Assembly (NCBI GenBank): GCA_030062745.1
Contig: CP099847.1
Span: 22,656,374 to 22,720,373, forward strand
Direction of reading: 5' to 3'
Source of the DNA: Capitulum mitella
Taxonomy: Eukaryota; Arthropoda; Thecostraca; Pollicipedomorpha; Pollicipedidae
DNA length: 64,000 nucleotides
Shown in pieces: positions 22,540 to 33,691 of this stretch. Each line of letters begins with the position of its first letter. Positions within the stretch are counted from its first letter, which is position 1. The notes below the pieces were generated by a model. That model ran no database searches. It worked only from the letters and a program-made list of their open reading frames with translations, and was not told where the DNA came from. The position numbers were made by a program, and so were the translations under genes.

Positions 22540-24490
22540 TTTCGGTCGGACATGGGCGGAGGAAAAGGGGGGCAGGGTGCAGTTGCCCCTCCATCCCAAA
22601 AATTGGGGCAAACATATGATTTTACTATCTCAGGAAATCCTGAGGAGCCCCGAGTATTCGGAGGGGCCAATGGCCCCCGAATGCACTTAGCCCCTGGGTG
22701 TGGCATGCAGTCTTGACTTTCATAGAACCCCAGACAGACCGAGGGGCCCTGGTCAAGACCAGAAACCCTCTAGGCATGTCGAAGGCATTACAAGGTGGGG
22801 GGGGGGGGGGCAGGGATCTTCGGTGTGTCCGGTTTTGAAACCCAGGGGCCCCAATGGGTTCCTAACGGTCACAGGAGCACCTGACTCTCGGCGGACCCCA
22901 AATACACAGAGGACCCCTGGTCAAGCCTGAAGATCTCCAGATCTGTACAGGGTGTCTTGGAAAGGGCCAGAGGCCCTTGGCGCGCCTGCGGACCCTTCGA
23001 AAGTCAGGAACCCTAATGAACCTTTAACTGCCACCACAGGCGCAGCCAACAGGGCCCCCCCCCCCCCATAGGCCCGCATTTTTTGTTGAAACCATTGCAC
23101 ATCGTCTTCCCGGTAGGCGGTTATCGTGCGATTTCAGTTCACTCTGCGCGCCGCTCCCTGCGCCCCTGACTGCCACGAGGACGCCGTCCTTCCAATGAGC
23201 ATCCATGGATGCCCACACATGAGCCCCCGACCCTCTCCAGAACACTCTGTACATACCTAGAGTCTCTTGACTTGACCAGGGGTAGGGACCCTTAGGGTGC
23301 TCACGGTTTTTTGGAAGTCAGCTGTCCCAATGAGCTCGAAATTAGGAGGAGAGCTAAAGTTTAAGAGCCGCAGGGGCCCCTGAATTCCAATAATAACCCG
23401 AATTCATAGGGCCCCTAGGCCTGGCCAAGGGCGTTGACCGCCTTCAAAGGTCCCAAATACACCTGGTCACGTTCAGAACTCCTGGTCACGTTAAAAAACC
23501 CTCCAGAACTGCATAAGATATTCTGGAGAGGGTCAGGGGCCTTTGGTGTATCTAGGGGCCATTCTAAACCCAGTGAACCCTTTATAACCTAATGGACCTT
23601 TAACATCAGCCACAGGGGACCCTGATTTCCAATGGACCCCTAGATACATTAGGACCCCTGCAGTGGCGTACTCGGGACTTCGTCCAAGAGAGGGTCAGAT
23701 CGGGTCAACGGGGCCGTTCCAGGCAAGGAGGCTCCCCCTTGTGGCTTAGGAGGCCCCTTTTTGGACTCGAGGGCCGTTTTTAGGTTCCAGGTCCTATTTT
23801 GATTCCTTTTATTTTGGTGAGTTTGTTCAGGAGGGGGTCAGATCGGGCCAATAAGGCCTGCCAGCCAAGGGGTCGTTCTTCCTGGCTTAGGGGCCTTAGT
23901 TTAGATTTGGGGGCTCTTTTTAGGTTCGAGGTTCTATTTTAATGCCTCGGAGGCCCGTTTTTGACGTCTTAGGTGCCCTACGGGCGCCTTAAACTGTCAA
24001 ACAGTAACGTGGCTTTCGGCCCCAGAAAGCCCCCACTACCTCCAGGGTGGGGGTGGCACGGCCCCAAAAGCCCGCTCCCCTTGGGTTTGCCACTGTCAGG
24101 AGCCAGTTTTTGACGCTTGAGGCGCCCTAAGGCGCCTTAGACTGACAAAAGCACTGGGGCCCTCACAACCTCCAGGTAAGGAAACATGACTCCAAAGCCC
24201 CAACCCCCTGAGTATGCCACTGGGCCACTGTTCGAGTCCAGAGACCCTTCACCAATGTACATAGGTCCCTAGAGATGGTCCTAGGGGCACTGGTGTATTC
24301 AGGAGACGATCGGGAGTCAGGAGTCCTGACTTCTGATGGCCTTGTTCGTCTTCAGATGGCCGTCTTCAGGAAATCCTGCGCATATCTAGAGTCTATGGAC
24401 CTGGCCAGTTCCACGGGTGCTTGGCGTATTCGGAGGCCCATTAAAAGCCAGGGGCTCGGGGACCTGTGCTCTTCTAGTTATTTATAGTCT
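22540..24490. repeat. GC-rich modular low-complexity block with GGGGCCCC motifs
   Basis: This ~1.9 kb block repeats short modules in degenerate form: GGGGCCCC, CCCCTGGTCAAG, CCAGGGGCC, CTTTAACNNCCACAGG and AATACACAGAGGACCCC-like pieces recur at roughly 200-300 bp spacing (22730-23010, 23340-23660, 24230-24470). Poly-G and poly-C runs of ten or more occur near 22798 and 23056. The order of motifs suggests an ancient tandem array, interrupted by the hAT-like element at 23661-24222. No coding content is supported. Confidence 0.6.
23661..24222 (+). mobile_element. hAT-like nonautonomous transposon
   Basis: The left end is CAGTGGCGTACTCGGG and the right end, inverted, is CAGTGGCATACTCAGG: 14 of 16 positions agree. 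The flanking 8-mers GACCCCTG (23653-23660) and GGCCACTG (24223-24230) agree at 6 of 8, consistent with a decayed 8-bp target duplication and the hAT superfamily. Internally both halves are duplicated: GAGGGGGTCAGATCGGGYCAA-type sequence occurs twice, as does the GCGCCTTAGACTGACAAAA-type segment. No transposase is present. A related fragment in inverse orientation lies at 26426-26526. Confidence 0.7.
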
Positions 24491-24554
24491 GCGAGCGAAT
24501 TTACCGTCAGGCAATCCGTCGCATGAAGCCGTTGTTAGTTGCAAGCCGGTTTAA

Positions 24555-25772
24555 CCCTATTCCCGGAGGGCTAGACGGTATGGCCGATTCCCGGCGGGGG
24601 GGGGGCGGATTCGGCCCCCCCCCCCTGAGATCTCGAGAACTACTTATCTGATTTCATCGCAACAAACGGCAATCGATTTGCCGTGATGTGAACTACATTT
24701 TGATAAAAAGAAATTTTCAAAATTTTGAAATTTGTGGATACAGGGGGGCATAAATGTCAAAATGGGGGGTACTTTTTGACTTCTTATAACTCCGTTGTTT
24801 ATGGACCGATTTCGATGAAACTGGCATCAATCGAGAGATTATGGATAGGGCTTTTACCATGGGTATGCAAATTTGAAATTTTGAGAAAATTCATGGGCGT
24901 TCACAGGGTTTCAAAAATAGGGGGATTAGTTTTCCAATAACGGAATGAACAAAAGAGGCCAAAACACTTTTTTAGCTTCTGCTAGTCATGTTATGCTAAA
25001 GAAGTACAAATCGCATTACAATGTTTGTATAATGTTAGCATAGGCGGTGCCAGGGACATGAAAAAGGGGGAACTGTCATGGTCACACGTTTCTCAGATCA
25101 ACTTGTGACCTTTGACCTTAAATGACCTCCAGTGACCTTGGGGTCACCTGGAATGATGTCGTGTCCATTCAATATTATCTGTAAACGTTTTTAATCGATT
25201 AAATTCACTCTATTCCAAAAAATTCATTTTTTGGCTTTTGCGATATAGGGTACGTGCACTGACATTTTAGGTCATAGCTCCGTGACCTGACCTGATATCA
25301 AGCTGAAACTTGGTACACAAGTAGAGGGCATCTTTCTACGTCATATATATTCCGGGTTTGGCATTTGAAAAAAAACGGCGCCGAAATTATTGCAAAAAAA
25401 AACAAATTTTGACTTTTGACCTTGACCTGACCTTGTAAAGTGACCTGAGATAAACAAAATAACATATGCACATTGCCCAACTATTTAGCTATATATTCAT
25501 ATAAAGTTTTAAGTTCTATCTTAAAAACTCTGTTTTTGGCAGACATTTTCCTTTTACCCTCAACATGGCCAAAAATGACCTGAGGTGCCTCCCAAAAACG
25601 TTGCCTGGCTCCGCCCCTGAGCAAAATAGAATTTTGAAATTTTGTCACAGCACGTAGAAAGAATAGCTAGGAAAAGTAACCAAGTTTCGTGAAGCTGCGT
25701 TAAAAAGCCTGGAATTGGCAAGCAAAAAACCCGAGGGGGGGCGGATTCCGCCCCCCCCTGCCGGGAATAGGG
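24555..25772 (-). mobile_element. TTAA-flanked nonautonomous DNA transposon, copy B (inverted)
   Basis: Perfect TTAA lies on both sides (24551-24554 and 25773-25776). Ends are CCCTATTCCCGG and, inverted, CCCTATTCCCGG: an exact 12-bp terminal repeat. The element runs opposite to copies A and C and aligns with them throughout. Each end carries a GC hairpin formed by poly-G, a short GCGGATTC core and poly-C. A perfect DR1 motif (TGACCTTTGACCT, minus-strand AGGTCAAAGGTCA) lies at 25106-25118. No transposase. Its ends are better preserved than those of A, D or E. Confidence 0.93.
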
Positions 25773-25776
25773 TTAA

Positions 25777-26425
25777 CGCTAATGGTCTACAGTGAGATTG
25801 ATGCCTTCCTAAGAAACGACACGAACAAATCGTTGTAGAGAAGGGAGGGGGAGGGCATAAGCTTCACGGCGCCCTTGAAGGTCAAAAGGCATGACGTAGC
25901 TGAAGAACTCTGCAGGCATGCCGTAATGTACACCGGCCCTTGCGTGCCCGGCAGTCGGCCATTTCACGTCGCAGTGATGTCACGACTCCTCCCTTGCCTC
26001 CCCCCCCCACCTTCTCCTGCCCGGCAGTAGGACTAACGTTTTTAAAATCTGTGGCGTCCGCCCAATCAACTTTTTGGGGCCCGCCAGGATTTTGTGAGTC
26101 TTACAAGCAAAGTGCGAGGGCGTTGTAGTGTTCAGAAAGCAAAATAAACCTTTCAATAAAAGATTGTTTTTTGCAGTGCGTTTTTGTGATTGTTAGAGGC
26201 GACTGGCTCCCCATGGGTTTCACCGGCTCAAAGACCTCAGCTATTACGGCTATAAGTGCTGTTATAGCCGTTGTAGCCGTATAGCTGCTACAGCTGTAAC
26301 AACTGTTCACAGCATGACAGATGTTATGGCTGTGACTGCAACTATAACCGCTATAACAAAGACAGCAGCTACGGGTCCGATAGAGTCACCACTATCTCAC
26401 CACCGTGGCTTGGAAGATGGAGCCT
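25777..26425. other. No gene; low-complexity TATAGC/CAGC-like repeats
   Basis: Around 26240-26370, short words such as GCTATAAG, TATAGCCGTTGTAGCC and CAGCTGTAACA recur, giving a degenerate trinucleotide-like tract rich in GTT/GCT/ACA. No coding signal. Confidence 0.4.
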
Positions 26426-26526
26426 GTGGTTGGGGGTTTGGAGTCATGCTTCCCTATCTGGAGGTTGTGAGGGCCCTGGTGTTTTTTGTCAGTCTAAGGT
26501 GCCTTAGCGCGCCTAAAGCGTCATTC
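26426..26526 (-). mobile_element. Fragment of the hAT-like element at 23661-24222, inverted
   Basis: The reverse complement (TTAGACTGACAAAAAACACC, GGGCCCTCACAACCTCCAG, GCATGACTCCAAACCCCCAA) matches about 100 bp of the 3' half of the element at 23661-24222. No termini or target duplication are present, so it is a fragment. Confidence 0.75.
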
Positions 26527-26649
26527 TTTCTTACAGCTTTCTTCTTCAACGTCGTACAGCTTTCATCATCGGCGATTTTGGTGTATGTAAGCAGCGCAGT
26601 TTTCATTATACAAAGCTGCCGCAATCGTAATATCACTGCATAAATTATT

Positions 26650-29600
26650 TTTTTGTTGCACCCAAGTCATATCCCAAAAGATATGGTGCCTAGACCGCAA
26701 ACTGTGAGACAAGCATAATCCGGAGACGGACATAACCTTAATTATGTTCTGTATGTATGTCTATGCAAATAATTGCGTAGATCATGCATATACACATGCA
26801 GGTACCTACGCGCCTGCGCATGTACGGACACGCACACACATATTATTCTAAATGTTTTCATTCTTAGGCCTTTGCTGCATACTATCTCTTTTCCGGGCAA
26901 TGGGGGCCATTGCCGCCAGAGGAAACCCACGCCATCTGAGGAGCCCATAAGAAGTTGCTTCCCCCATCTGAAAATACGATCCATCGCCACTGCCTAAAAA
27001 AAGCATTTTTTAGCGCAAATAACGCTTGTTTTTGTTCTTACTTTAAAAACTTGGGTGTTAATCCCCTGTCGTTTCCTTTTATCACATCAGATCCATAGTT
27101 ATTTATCACTAAAATGAAGTAGTACAGCTGTGCGCTCATTAATCATTTCATGCGTTTATAACTAACACGCTTGTTTTTGCGTCTTGTTTTTTCCTTTTTA
27201 AGTTTTTGAAATGACGGTGACTGCGTGTATTGTATGCTTGTGACGACCATCAACCTCTTGTTTTACTTTTTTACGTGAGGCCGTAATAGCCGCGAGCCTA
27301 TCGCGGATGGCTTATATGCACGTCTGGATCCTGGATTCTGGAACTACATCTGCACCGCTGATAGCACGTTCTTCACATGCCGTCGATTGATTCGACGCCA
27401 GCGGGACCTCTTGTTTTATCGTCGATTTAAATCGGTCGACAAAAGCGCTCGGTCGCCGAATCCGCGTCGCTCAGCCCGTCGGTCGAGCCTCGGTAATTTC
27501 GCCCGACAGCGGACCGTCTCAGCAATAGATCGGCGCTGGCCGGCCGCCGCCGTCCGGCGCCGGCAGGAGGTGGTCACGCCCGGCCGTCGGCTCCACCGCG
27601 CACAAATAGAAGCCCCGATTTGGCTCGGGGGCGCGTCCGCAGACGTCTGGCCTCGATGGTCGCGACGACTGCGACAGCCGGCTTTGAGGCGCCCGAGTTC
27701 GATCAAATGTTTGCCCGGCGCTCGGCCGGGCGTCCGGATCGAGGGGACACCTCGGAAATCCTTGCTTGTGGCATTCGAATGCACTTGTTTCAGGCATCGT
27801 TTGAAAAACAGCAAGTGCATTAGGACGCAGCAGAGGACGCAAAAGACATCACATTATTTTCGTCGAAGTGAAAGACGCCATGACTACAGTTACATTCAAG
27901 ATAAGACCGAGATAAGAAATATAGCATGTTTTGCTATGATTTGACAAATTTCTTCTTTTCAAGGCAGTGCGCTCTAATTATGTAATCCATCATTCGTAAT
28001 GCATGTTGACGCACTTTGCCATACGCTAGACACAAAATAGGGTTTTCTATTCCATGCTGTTCTGAGAGCCGACAAAATGAGTGGGTTTGCTTCTCAAATC
28101 CCAATCAGTTTCTCTAAAAAGGCTTCAGTCACCGCACTCGCTGGCATGTTATTTCGGCAGTCAGATCATCGAAAACTTGCTTTTATCTCACTTTTTATCA
28201 GTAGCTTTTAGGAAATTAAGTGCTCCTAAACGACGCAAAGCTATCTTTCCTGGCATCATAGTTGCAGAATTCAGAGACAACAATCAACTCCGATCTCGGA
28301 TCTGAAGCTACCAATCAGAAAAACACGATCGTCTTCCTATTGATTTTGCGGTTGAGAAAAATGCTTGTCGTGGGTGATTGTCATGGTAAGTAGGAGGGAC
28401 TAACTTACAAAAATTTAAAATAGAACTAGAGGAGAGCTAACGGCTGAGGATCGGAATTTAAAGTCCAGATATGGCCAATGCTCTGAGAGGAAGACTAAGA
28501 CTGTTGGTTTGAGAGACGCTTTGAACGGGCAAATCACATGACTGGTAACATAAATATCATTGACACATAAGCCGAGTTTTCCGCCTCAGTGGTAATGGAG
28601 TGATTTCCATTTTAGTTAATTTGAGTGGTTGATTTCAGTGTTTAGTGGTTGGTGGTTGTCATTCTGACCATAATGATTAGAAGGGCGTGTACAGCACGCA
28701 GGAGGACGCGTTTTCCGATCAGTTTCGAGATTAAATTCTTTCCACCACCTACTGGCAGCTGGGGTCGAGAGAGAAAGGTTTCCCAAGACCCGCGACCTCA
28801 GCAAGTTCTGGACGTAGCAACTTGTTCCTCCACGCAAAATCTTGATGTTCTGCATTGCAGATAGCTAATAAATGCTGTTTGGTCGACGTCAGATGAACAT
28901 ACATCGTGTATTAAGCATGGAATTCAGCGCTGAAATGGCTTACAGCCATTGTTCGAGAGCGATGTGCCAGCAAGCGATGAAATATTTCCACGGTGTGTAA
29001 GTGGCGCTCTATCTTTCTACTCGGTGAGGATAACGGTAGCGACAGGCGCACTGCCAGAGGGCGGTGGGAAATCCAGTCCGCCCCGGAAGGTTGTGGTAGA
29101 TCGGGCAATTTTCCATTCACAAACGCATTTTGAGCCCCCAGCCACTTCGCTAACTTCCTTAGGTGGGAACTTCGTGTGGGCGCCCTTGACGAATGGTCTA
29201 GCAGTCCGCGTTGTCTGCCGGCACTTTCGCCTGCTTCGGTGTCCCAGGGGAACTTTCAGTCACCGTGCGAACACGGTAACCTCTGCACTGTGCCGCTACT
29301 GGTTCGTTTTCTTACAGTCGAGATAGGGGCAGCTTTTTCGCGAACTGCATTTCGTGACTCATGCAGCATCGGTTAGTGCTAGTCAACTGTGCAAACACGT
29401 CGAATACCCGTACGTGTGTCGAAATGAAGTGGCATCCTGAAATCCCATGTTATGCGGTATCTCATGCTCGAAGTTCCGATTATTAAATAGGTAACCTGCA
29501 GCGAAAAAATGTAAGGCTAAAGGTGCAAAAATCATGGCGAAACGAATGTGATATATGGGAATATCAAAGCCGTGAAGCAATTTCTGTCACTCGTCGCCTG

Positions 29601-29960
29601 CGGCATGCAGCAAGAAACGTGCGCGAATTCGTCCGGCTGTATTTCTGTGATACAGAAACGTGTGGCTGAGCAATAAGAAGTATCATCTTCCGTGATATAT
29701 TTCACGGGAATGTTAAAAGACGCCTTGCGTTCTGTGAAATCTTGATTTCATTATTCTCACTTAAAAAAGCAATCGAAAATTTAAAAAAGTTTTAACACCT
29801 GACTTCGTGTGGTTTGTAACAGGTTGAAACAGCTCAGGTTCCAGACTTCAGACGCATATTGAGGCCACACGCAATAGGCTCCTGACAAGAGGCCAGTGGT
29901 CGTCAGTACACGCAATCACTGTCAAGCAAACAATGCACGCAATCGCTGTCATTTGAACAA
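26650..29960. other. No gene supported
   Basis: An AT-rich region with one CpG-rich block at 27400-27800. That block has open frames on both strands (Arg/Ser/Pro-rich), but no family resemblance or splice pair. I see no RNA genes or recognisable transposons. Confidence 0.4.
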
Positions 29961-30002
29961 CTTAAAACACACACACAAATGCACACGCACACACACACAC
30001 AA
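29960..30002. repeat. AC/CA microsatellite
   Basis: An interrupted dinucleotide run of ACACACACAC type, with GCACACGC interruptions. Confidence 0.95.
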
Positions 30003-30599
30003 GACGCGACAAAACAACATACTGACCACCGTCTGCCACTGATTTTTCCAGCTACCAGATTTTCTTCCTGACATTCTTTCTTGCAGACATCTTCTAGTGG
30101 AGGGCAGTACTTCAGTCCCACAGGTGTTTAGTTCCGCTCCCTATCAGAACTCTGTGTCTGGCTCCTAGTTCCTGGAGTTTGGAATCACGAAAAAGTGTAA
30201 GAGTGTAAAGGAAATCGCTGAGGCCCCAAAACATCTCTGTGCTTAGCATGCATGCACAAGTGAAAAGGCACAAGAGAATGAAATATTTTTTGTACAAGGC
30301 ATGCTCATGCTGGATCAAATGCACACATCACAATGTTCATTGAATGCTGGGACAAAGCAGGTGCTGACAATAGGACAACAAATGGGCGGGAGAAAGAAGT
30401 GTCTGGTATCTCATCGTCAGGCGGGCAGATACGCCTTGCCTCCTGGAGCAGTCATTATTCCTGACGATAGCCTGGGGCAATATCTGTCACGGTAGCCGTC
30501 TTTGCCGTCCCCTCGGCGGATTTGGCGTCCAGGAGAGTACGTTCCGGCACCGCTTCCATCGGGCACACACCGCGGCCGTTTCTTAGCAACGGTGCTCCG

Positions 30600-30760
30600 A
30601 GGTCAATATCAAGGCCACCAATGGGCGTGGACGTTGCGGCCGGCCGCGCTGAGAGCCGCTCGCTGATTGGTTACGCACGCGGTCCATTCATGCTCGCGTG
30701 GGAGGATGCTGTGGCCGGAGGCTATATAGGGGTTCGGCCCTGGTCGGACCATTGTGCTGG
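30600..30760 (+). promoter_or_regulatory. TATA-box promoter of the secreted-protein gene
   Basis: TATATAG at 30723-30729 is followed about 28 bp later by an initiator-like CCATTG near 30749-30754, the usual TATA-to-start spacing. Upstream lie an inverted CCAAT box (GATTGG near 30664) and a GC/KLF-like GGGCGTGG near 30625. A donor site (CACAG|GTGAGT) follows about 90 bp after the presumed start, so this drives a spliced transcript on the plus strand. The start position is inferred, not shown. Confidence 0.75.
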
Positions 30761-30842
30761 CCGGACGATCGCGCAGAGCTGAGGGAAGAATAGAGAAGTG
30801 AGCAGTCGCAACTGGTGATCCAGGCAGAGCTGATAAGCACAG
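30751..30842 (+). other. Noncoding exon 1 (5' UTR) of the secreted-protein gene
   Basis: The exon is bounded by the inferred start after the TATA box and by a consensus donor, CACAG|GTGAGTG, at 30842/30843. It has no ATG leading into the downstream frame. The following intron (30843-31409) ends in CCTGTGTTTGCAG, three bases before the CDS start. The donor is strong; the 5' limit is approximate. Confidence 0.6.
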
Positions 30843-31409
30843 GTGAGTGACCAGCGTCCCCTAGGGGTGACGGGTAGCGGCCAGATGTGACAACTGGACG
30901 GGGCACATCGTGCGTGTCACCGAAGGTGCTGCTTTCATAACTAAGAGTCTGACAGGAGTTTGGAAACGGTCTTGTTTTGTCAAAACATTGCTGGCAGCGT
31001 GGTTGTTGGACATGACAAATTGTGTGTAATTACTTGTTGTGTGATTGTGTAATTACTTGTCATAAACGCACTGTTATTTGACATAAATGAATCATTTTGT
31101 TCCATCGTCCACATCTCCCATTCAGAAACCTGACCGATTTCAAGGGTGAAATTCTTAACCATGAAGATATATCTGTGTTACAAAGTAAGGAGCAATACCG
31201 TAATATTCTAGCATCTCGAGGACCCACTGTCTTTTCAAAACAGACGTATCACAAGAACTGTGAGACAAGAACAGAGCACCGAACTGCGCGAGAAATATAT
31301 ATCCTCGTGTACCTCGTATACATATCTATACCTCGTAGCTGCACGCGAAAAAACAAACACAGGACACCAGTCCACCCTCTAGCCAACAACAGACAACCTG
31401 TGTTTGCAG

Positions 31410-32248
31410 CCATGAAGACTATCGTGGCATTCCTGCTGTCCCTGACGGGCGCCTTCTCCGGTCCCGTCCTCGGCCCGAACCCGCTGTACTCCGGCTCCGG
31501 TCCGTGGTACCCGAGCGCGGACCAGCAGTACCCCGACGGCGCGGCCGCGTTCTCCGACCCCGGCGCGCTGTTCGCCGACCGGGACGGCCTGTTCTCGGAG
31601 CTCGGCCGGCTGTACGACGAGCCGGCGTCGGCCGAGTCGGCCGCCGACCCGCTCGACCTGACGGACGCCGAGAGGGCCGACCTGCTCGGCTTCCTGGCCG
31701 ACGGCCTGGCCCCTGCCGCCGCCGACCAGCCGCTCGGCTACGACGAGCCCGAGCCGAGCTGGTACGACGCGCTCGGCCTAGACGAGCCGCTCGCGGCCGG
31801 GTCGGGGCCGGTCGGCGGTGACTACTTCAGCTCGCCCGAGCTCTGGCAGCCGGTGAAGAAGTCGCTGCCGGCCGGCCGCCAGCCGGCTGCCGACCCGCTG
31901 GTCAGCGAGATAGCCGAGTTGAAAAACGACGGCAGCGCCGGCCGCCAGACCCCCGCCGACAAGACCTCCTCATCCACAGCCCGTCCCGCCCTGCCCGCCA
32001 CCACAACCACCACCACCGCCCCGACCACCGCCACCGCCGCCACCGCCGCCACCACGGCCGCCACGGCCCCAGCCCGGGCGGCGGCCGCCAGCAGTGAGCC
32101 GGAGCGGGCCGCCCGACTGCCGGAGCAGCTGCAGGCGGTGGCCGGGGCCCGACCGACGCCCGCCGCCAGCCTGCGGCCCCTGCAGGACACCGAGACCGCC
32201 TACGAGACCATCAAGCGGTTCCTGGTCATGGAGGACGCGCTACGGAGG
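31410..32248 (+). CDS. Secreted protein, unrecognised; main coding exon
   Basis: Two bases after a TTTGCAG acceptor, an ATG at 31412 in good context (GCAGCCATGA) opens 279 residues up to a consensus donor, CGGAGG|GTGAGT, at phase 0. Residues 1-17 (MKTIVAFLLSLTGAFSG) form a typical signal peptide, so the product should enter the secretory route. The mature part is acidic, rich in Asp, Pro, Tyr, Gly and Ala (for example LYDEPASAESAADPLDLTDA). It then passes into a Thr/Ala run (about residues 185-228) suited to O-glycosylation, and ends in helix-prone TETAYETIKRFLVMEDALRR. GC at third positions is extreme, unlike the flanking introns. I do not recognise the family; a matrix, cuticle or peptide-precursor role would be a guess. 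The open frame extends upstream of 31410, but that part is intron by the splice signals. Confidence 0.8.
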
Positions 32249-32459
32249 GTGAGTGGCCGGACGTGAAGGGCGGGCTGAGAGCCCGTGACGGAGCGGGAGC
32301 GCTGAAAAGTGAAGGCGGCGGGCGTGCCACAGGCCGGCCGGATGCATTTGTCCCGGGCATTATATCTGCCAAGAACCATTTAGGTTTTCATACCCATTTA
32401 GCAACACTCTCGCTTAGACCATGATTCGTTTAGTATTGACCCAATACCAGCAGTCTTAA

Positions 32460-32502
32460 CCAAATGAAACCATGAAGGCAAGTCCTTCATGGTTTCATTT
32501 GG
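32460..32502. other. Perfect 19-bp inverted repeat (hairpin), 5-nt loop
   Basis: CCAAATGAAACCATGAAGG at 32460-32478 is followed by CAAGT and then the exact reverse complement at 32484-32502. It lies about 210 bp inside the large intron of the secreted-protein gene. The loop is too short for an ordinary microRNA precursor, and no poly-T follows. No function is assigned. Confidence 0.9.
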
Positions 32503-32509
32503 CTGTCGT

Positions 32510-33528
32510 GTCACGTCTAGATACAATGTCGCAGAAAACCAGCCAGGCTTTAAATAGTTTGGACGCATCAGACAGCTCATAACTGACTGGCATGGACATA
32601 GACAAAAGGTGATTAGCCCAGGATATTAGCTGCTGAAGTTTGCCCGTTGTCTTAGGCAATTTGGAATGCCACACACGCACCACGAAACATCAATGGCACG
32701 GGTTGCTGGTGTTCGACAGTACCGAACAGCTCACCTTATGAGCGTACAGACGGCCGTGGATCACTAGTTGACCACGCAGACGCTGTTCTCGATTGACCTG
32801 GCATTGGCTCCCTTTTACATGATACATGCACATACACGCACTTTTATCTCTTTGTCGGTCAGCCATGAACAAGTATCTGACGTAACGCCACTGACTGACG
32901 GGCAAGTATTGCTCCCCCCTCCAGAATATCTTCTGAACTTTGGACGGATTTGAAAGATTTTAAAACGTCATTCAATGCACCTGTATGCTTTGAGGTTAGA
33001 ATATTAAAAAATTGGGGAAACATTGAAGTAACAAAGTAAGATTAAATATAGCATTGTTATACTTTGCAGTAATCGTGGGTGAGGAAGGACGCTGTTGCAT
33101 TAAATTCACACCCTATCATAGACCAATAGTGTGCCTTATGGGTTGCATGGGAAGCGAATGGTGATACGTTACTCTTTCAAGTAGGCAACGTACATGTATT
33201 TTTCAGTATTGTTTGGCTCGTCAGTCTCCCGTTATGCATTTGGCATGTACCCATCTATTTCAGCATTTCGAATCCAAGGAATTCCAAATTTAAACGTCAT
33301 ACGCCCGCGATACTGTTCGCTGTCATTGCTGAACGGTCCAAAAAACACCAGTGAAAAAGAAGTATAAGATTAAAAACATTACTCCCGAAATAGTTGTGAG
33401 GATGACACTGCTTGCAAGACAGCGCACTGCTAATGCAAATGCATGAACGTCGAAAATTGAGCAATATTGCGGTGAAAAATATAATTTGCTGCCCAGTGGT
33501 TCGGAAGCTCTTGGCCTCCATGCAGCGT
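32510..33528. other. Intron sequence, nothing recognised
   Basis: This is AT-rich intronic DNA of the secreted-protein gene. Neither strand shows an exon, RNA gene or known repeat. Confidence 0.5.
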
Positions 33529-33691
33529 ATCGGCTGGGCCGGACCGGGCCGGGCTGAGCTGGCCGAGCCGGACCGAGCTGGGCCGGCCGACCCGGACCGG
33601 GCCGGACCGAGCCAGGCCGAGCTGGCCGAGCCGGACCGAGCCGGGCCGGCCGAACCGGACCGGGCCGGACCGGGCCGGGCCGGGACGTTCC
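33529..33691. repeat. GC-rich tandem repeat, 63-bp unit of GGCCGGACC words
   Basis: A unit of about 63 bp starting GAGCTGGCCGAGCCGGACCG occurs twice (near 33556 and 33619), flanked by partial copies. Each unit is itself made of shorter GCCGGACCGGGCC-like words. It lies in the large intron. Confidence 0.85.

Noticed and set aside
31097-31409. Upstream extension of the secreted-protein frame
   Set aside because: A strong acceptor ends at 31409 and an ATG in good context follows; the extension lacks a signal peptide and lies in the intron.
31504-31821. 105-codon Arg-rich frame
   Set aside because: Out-of-frame shadow of the GC3-rich secreted-protein exon.
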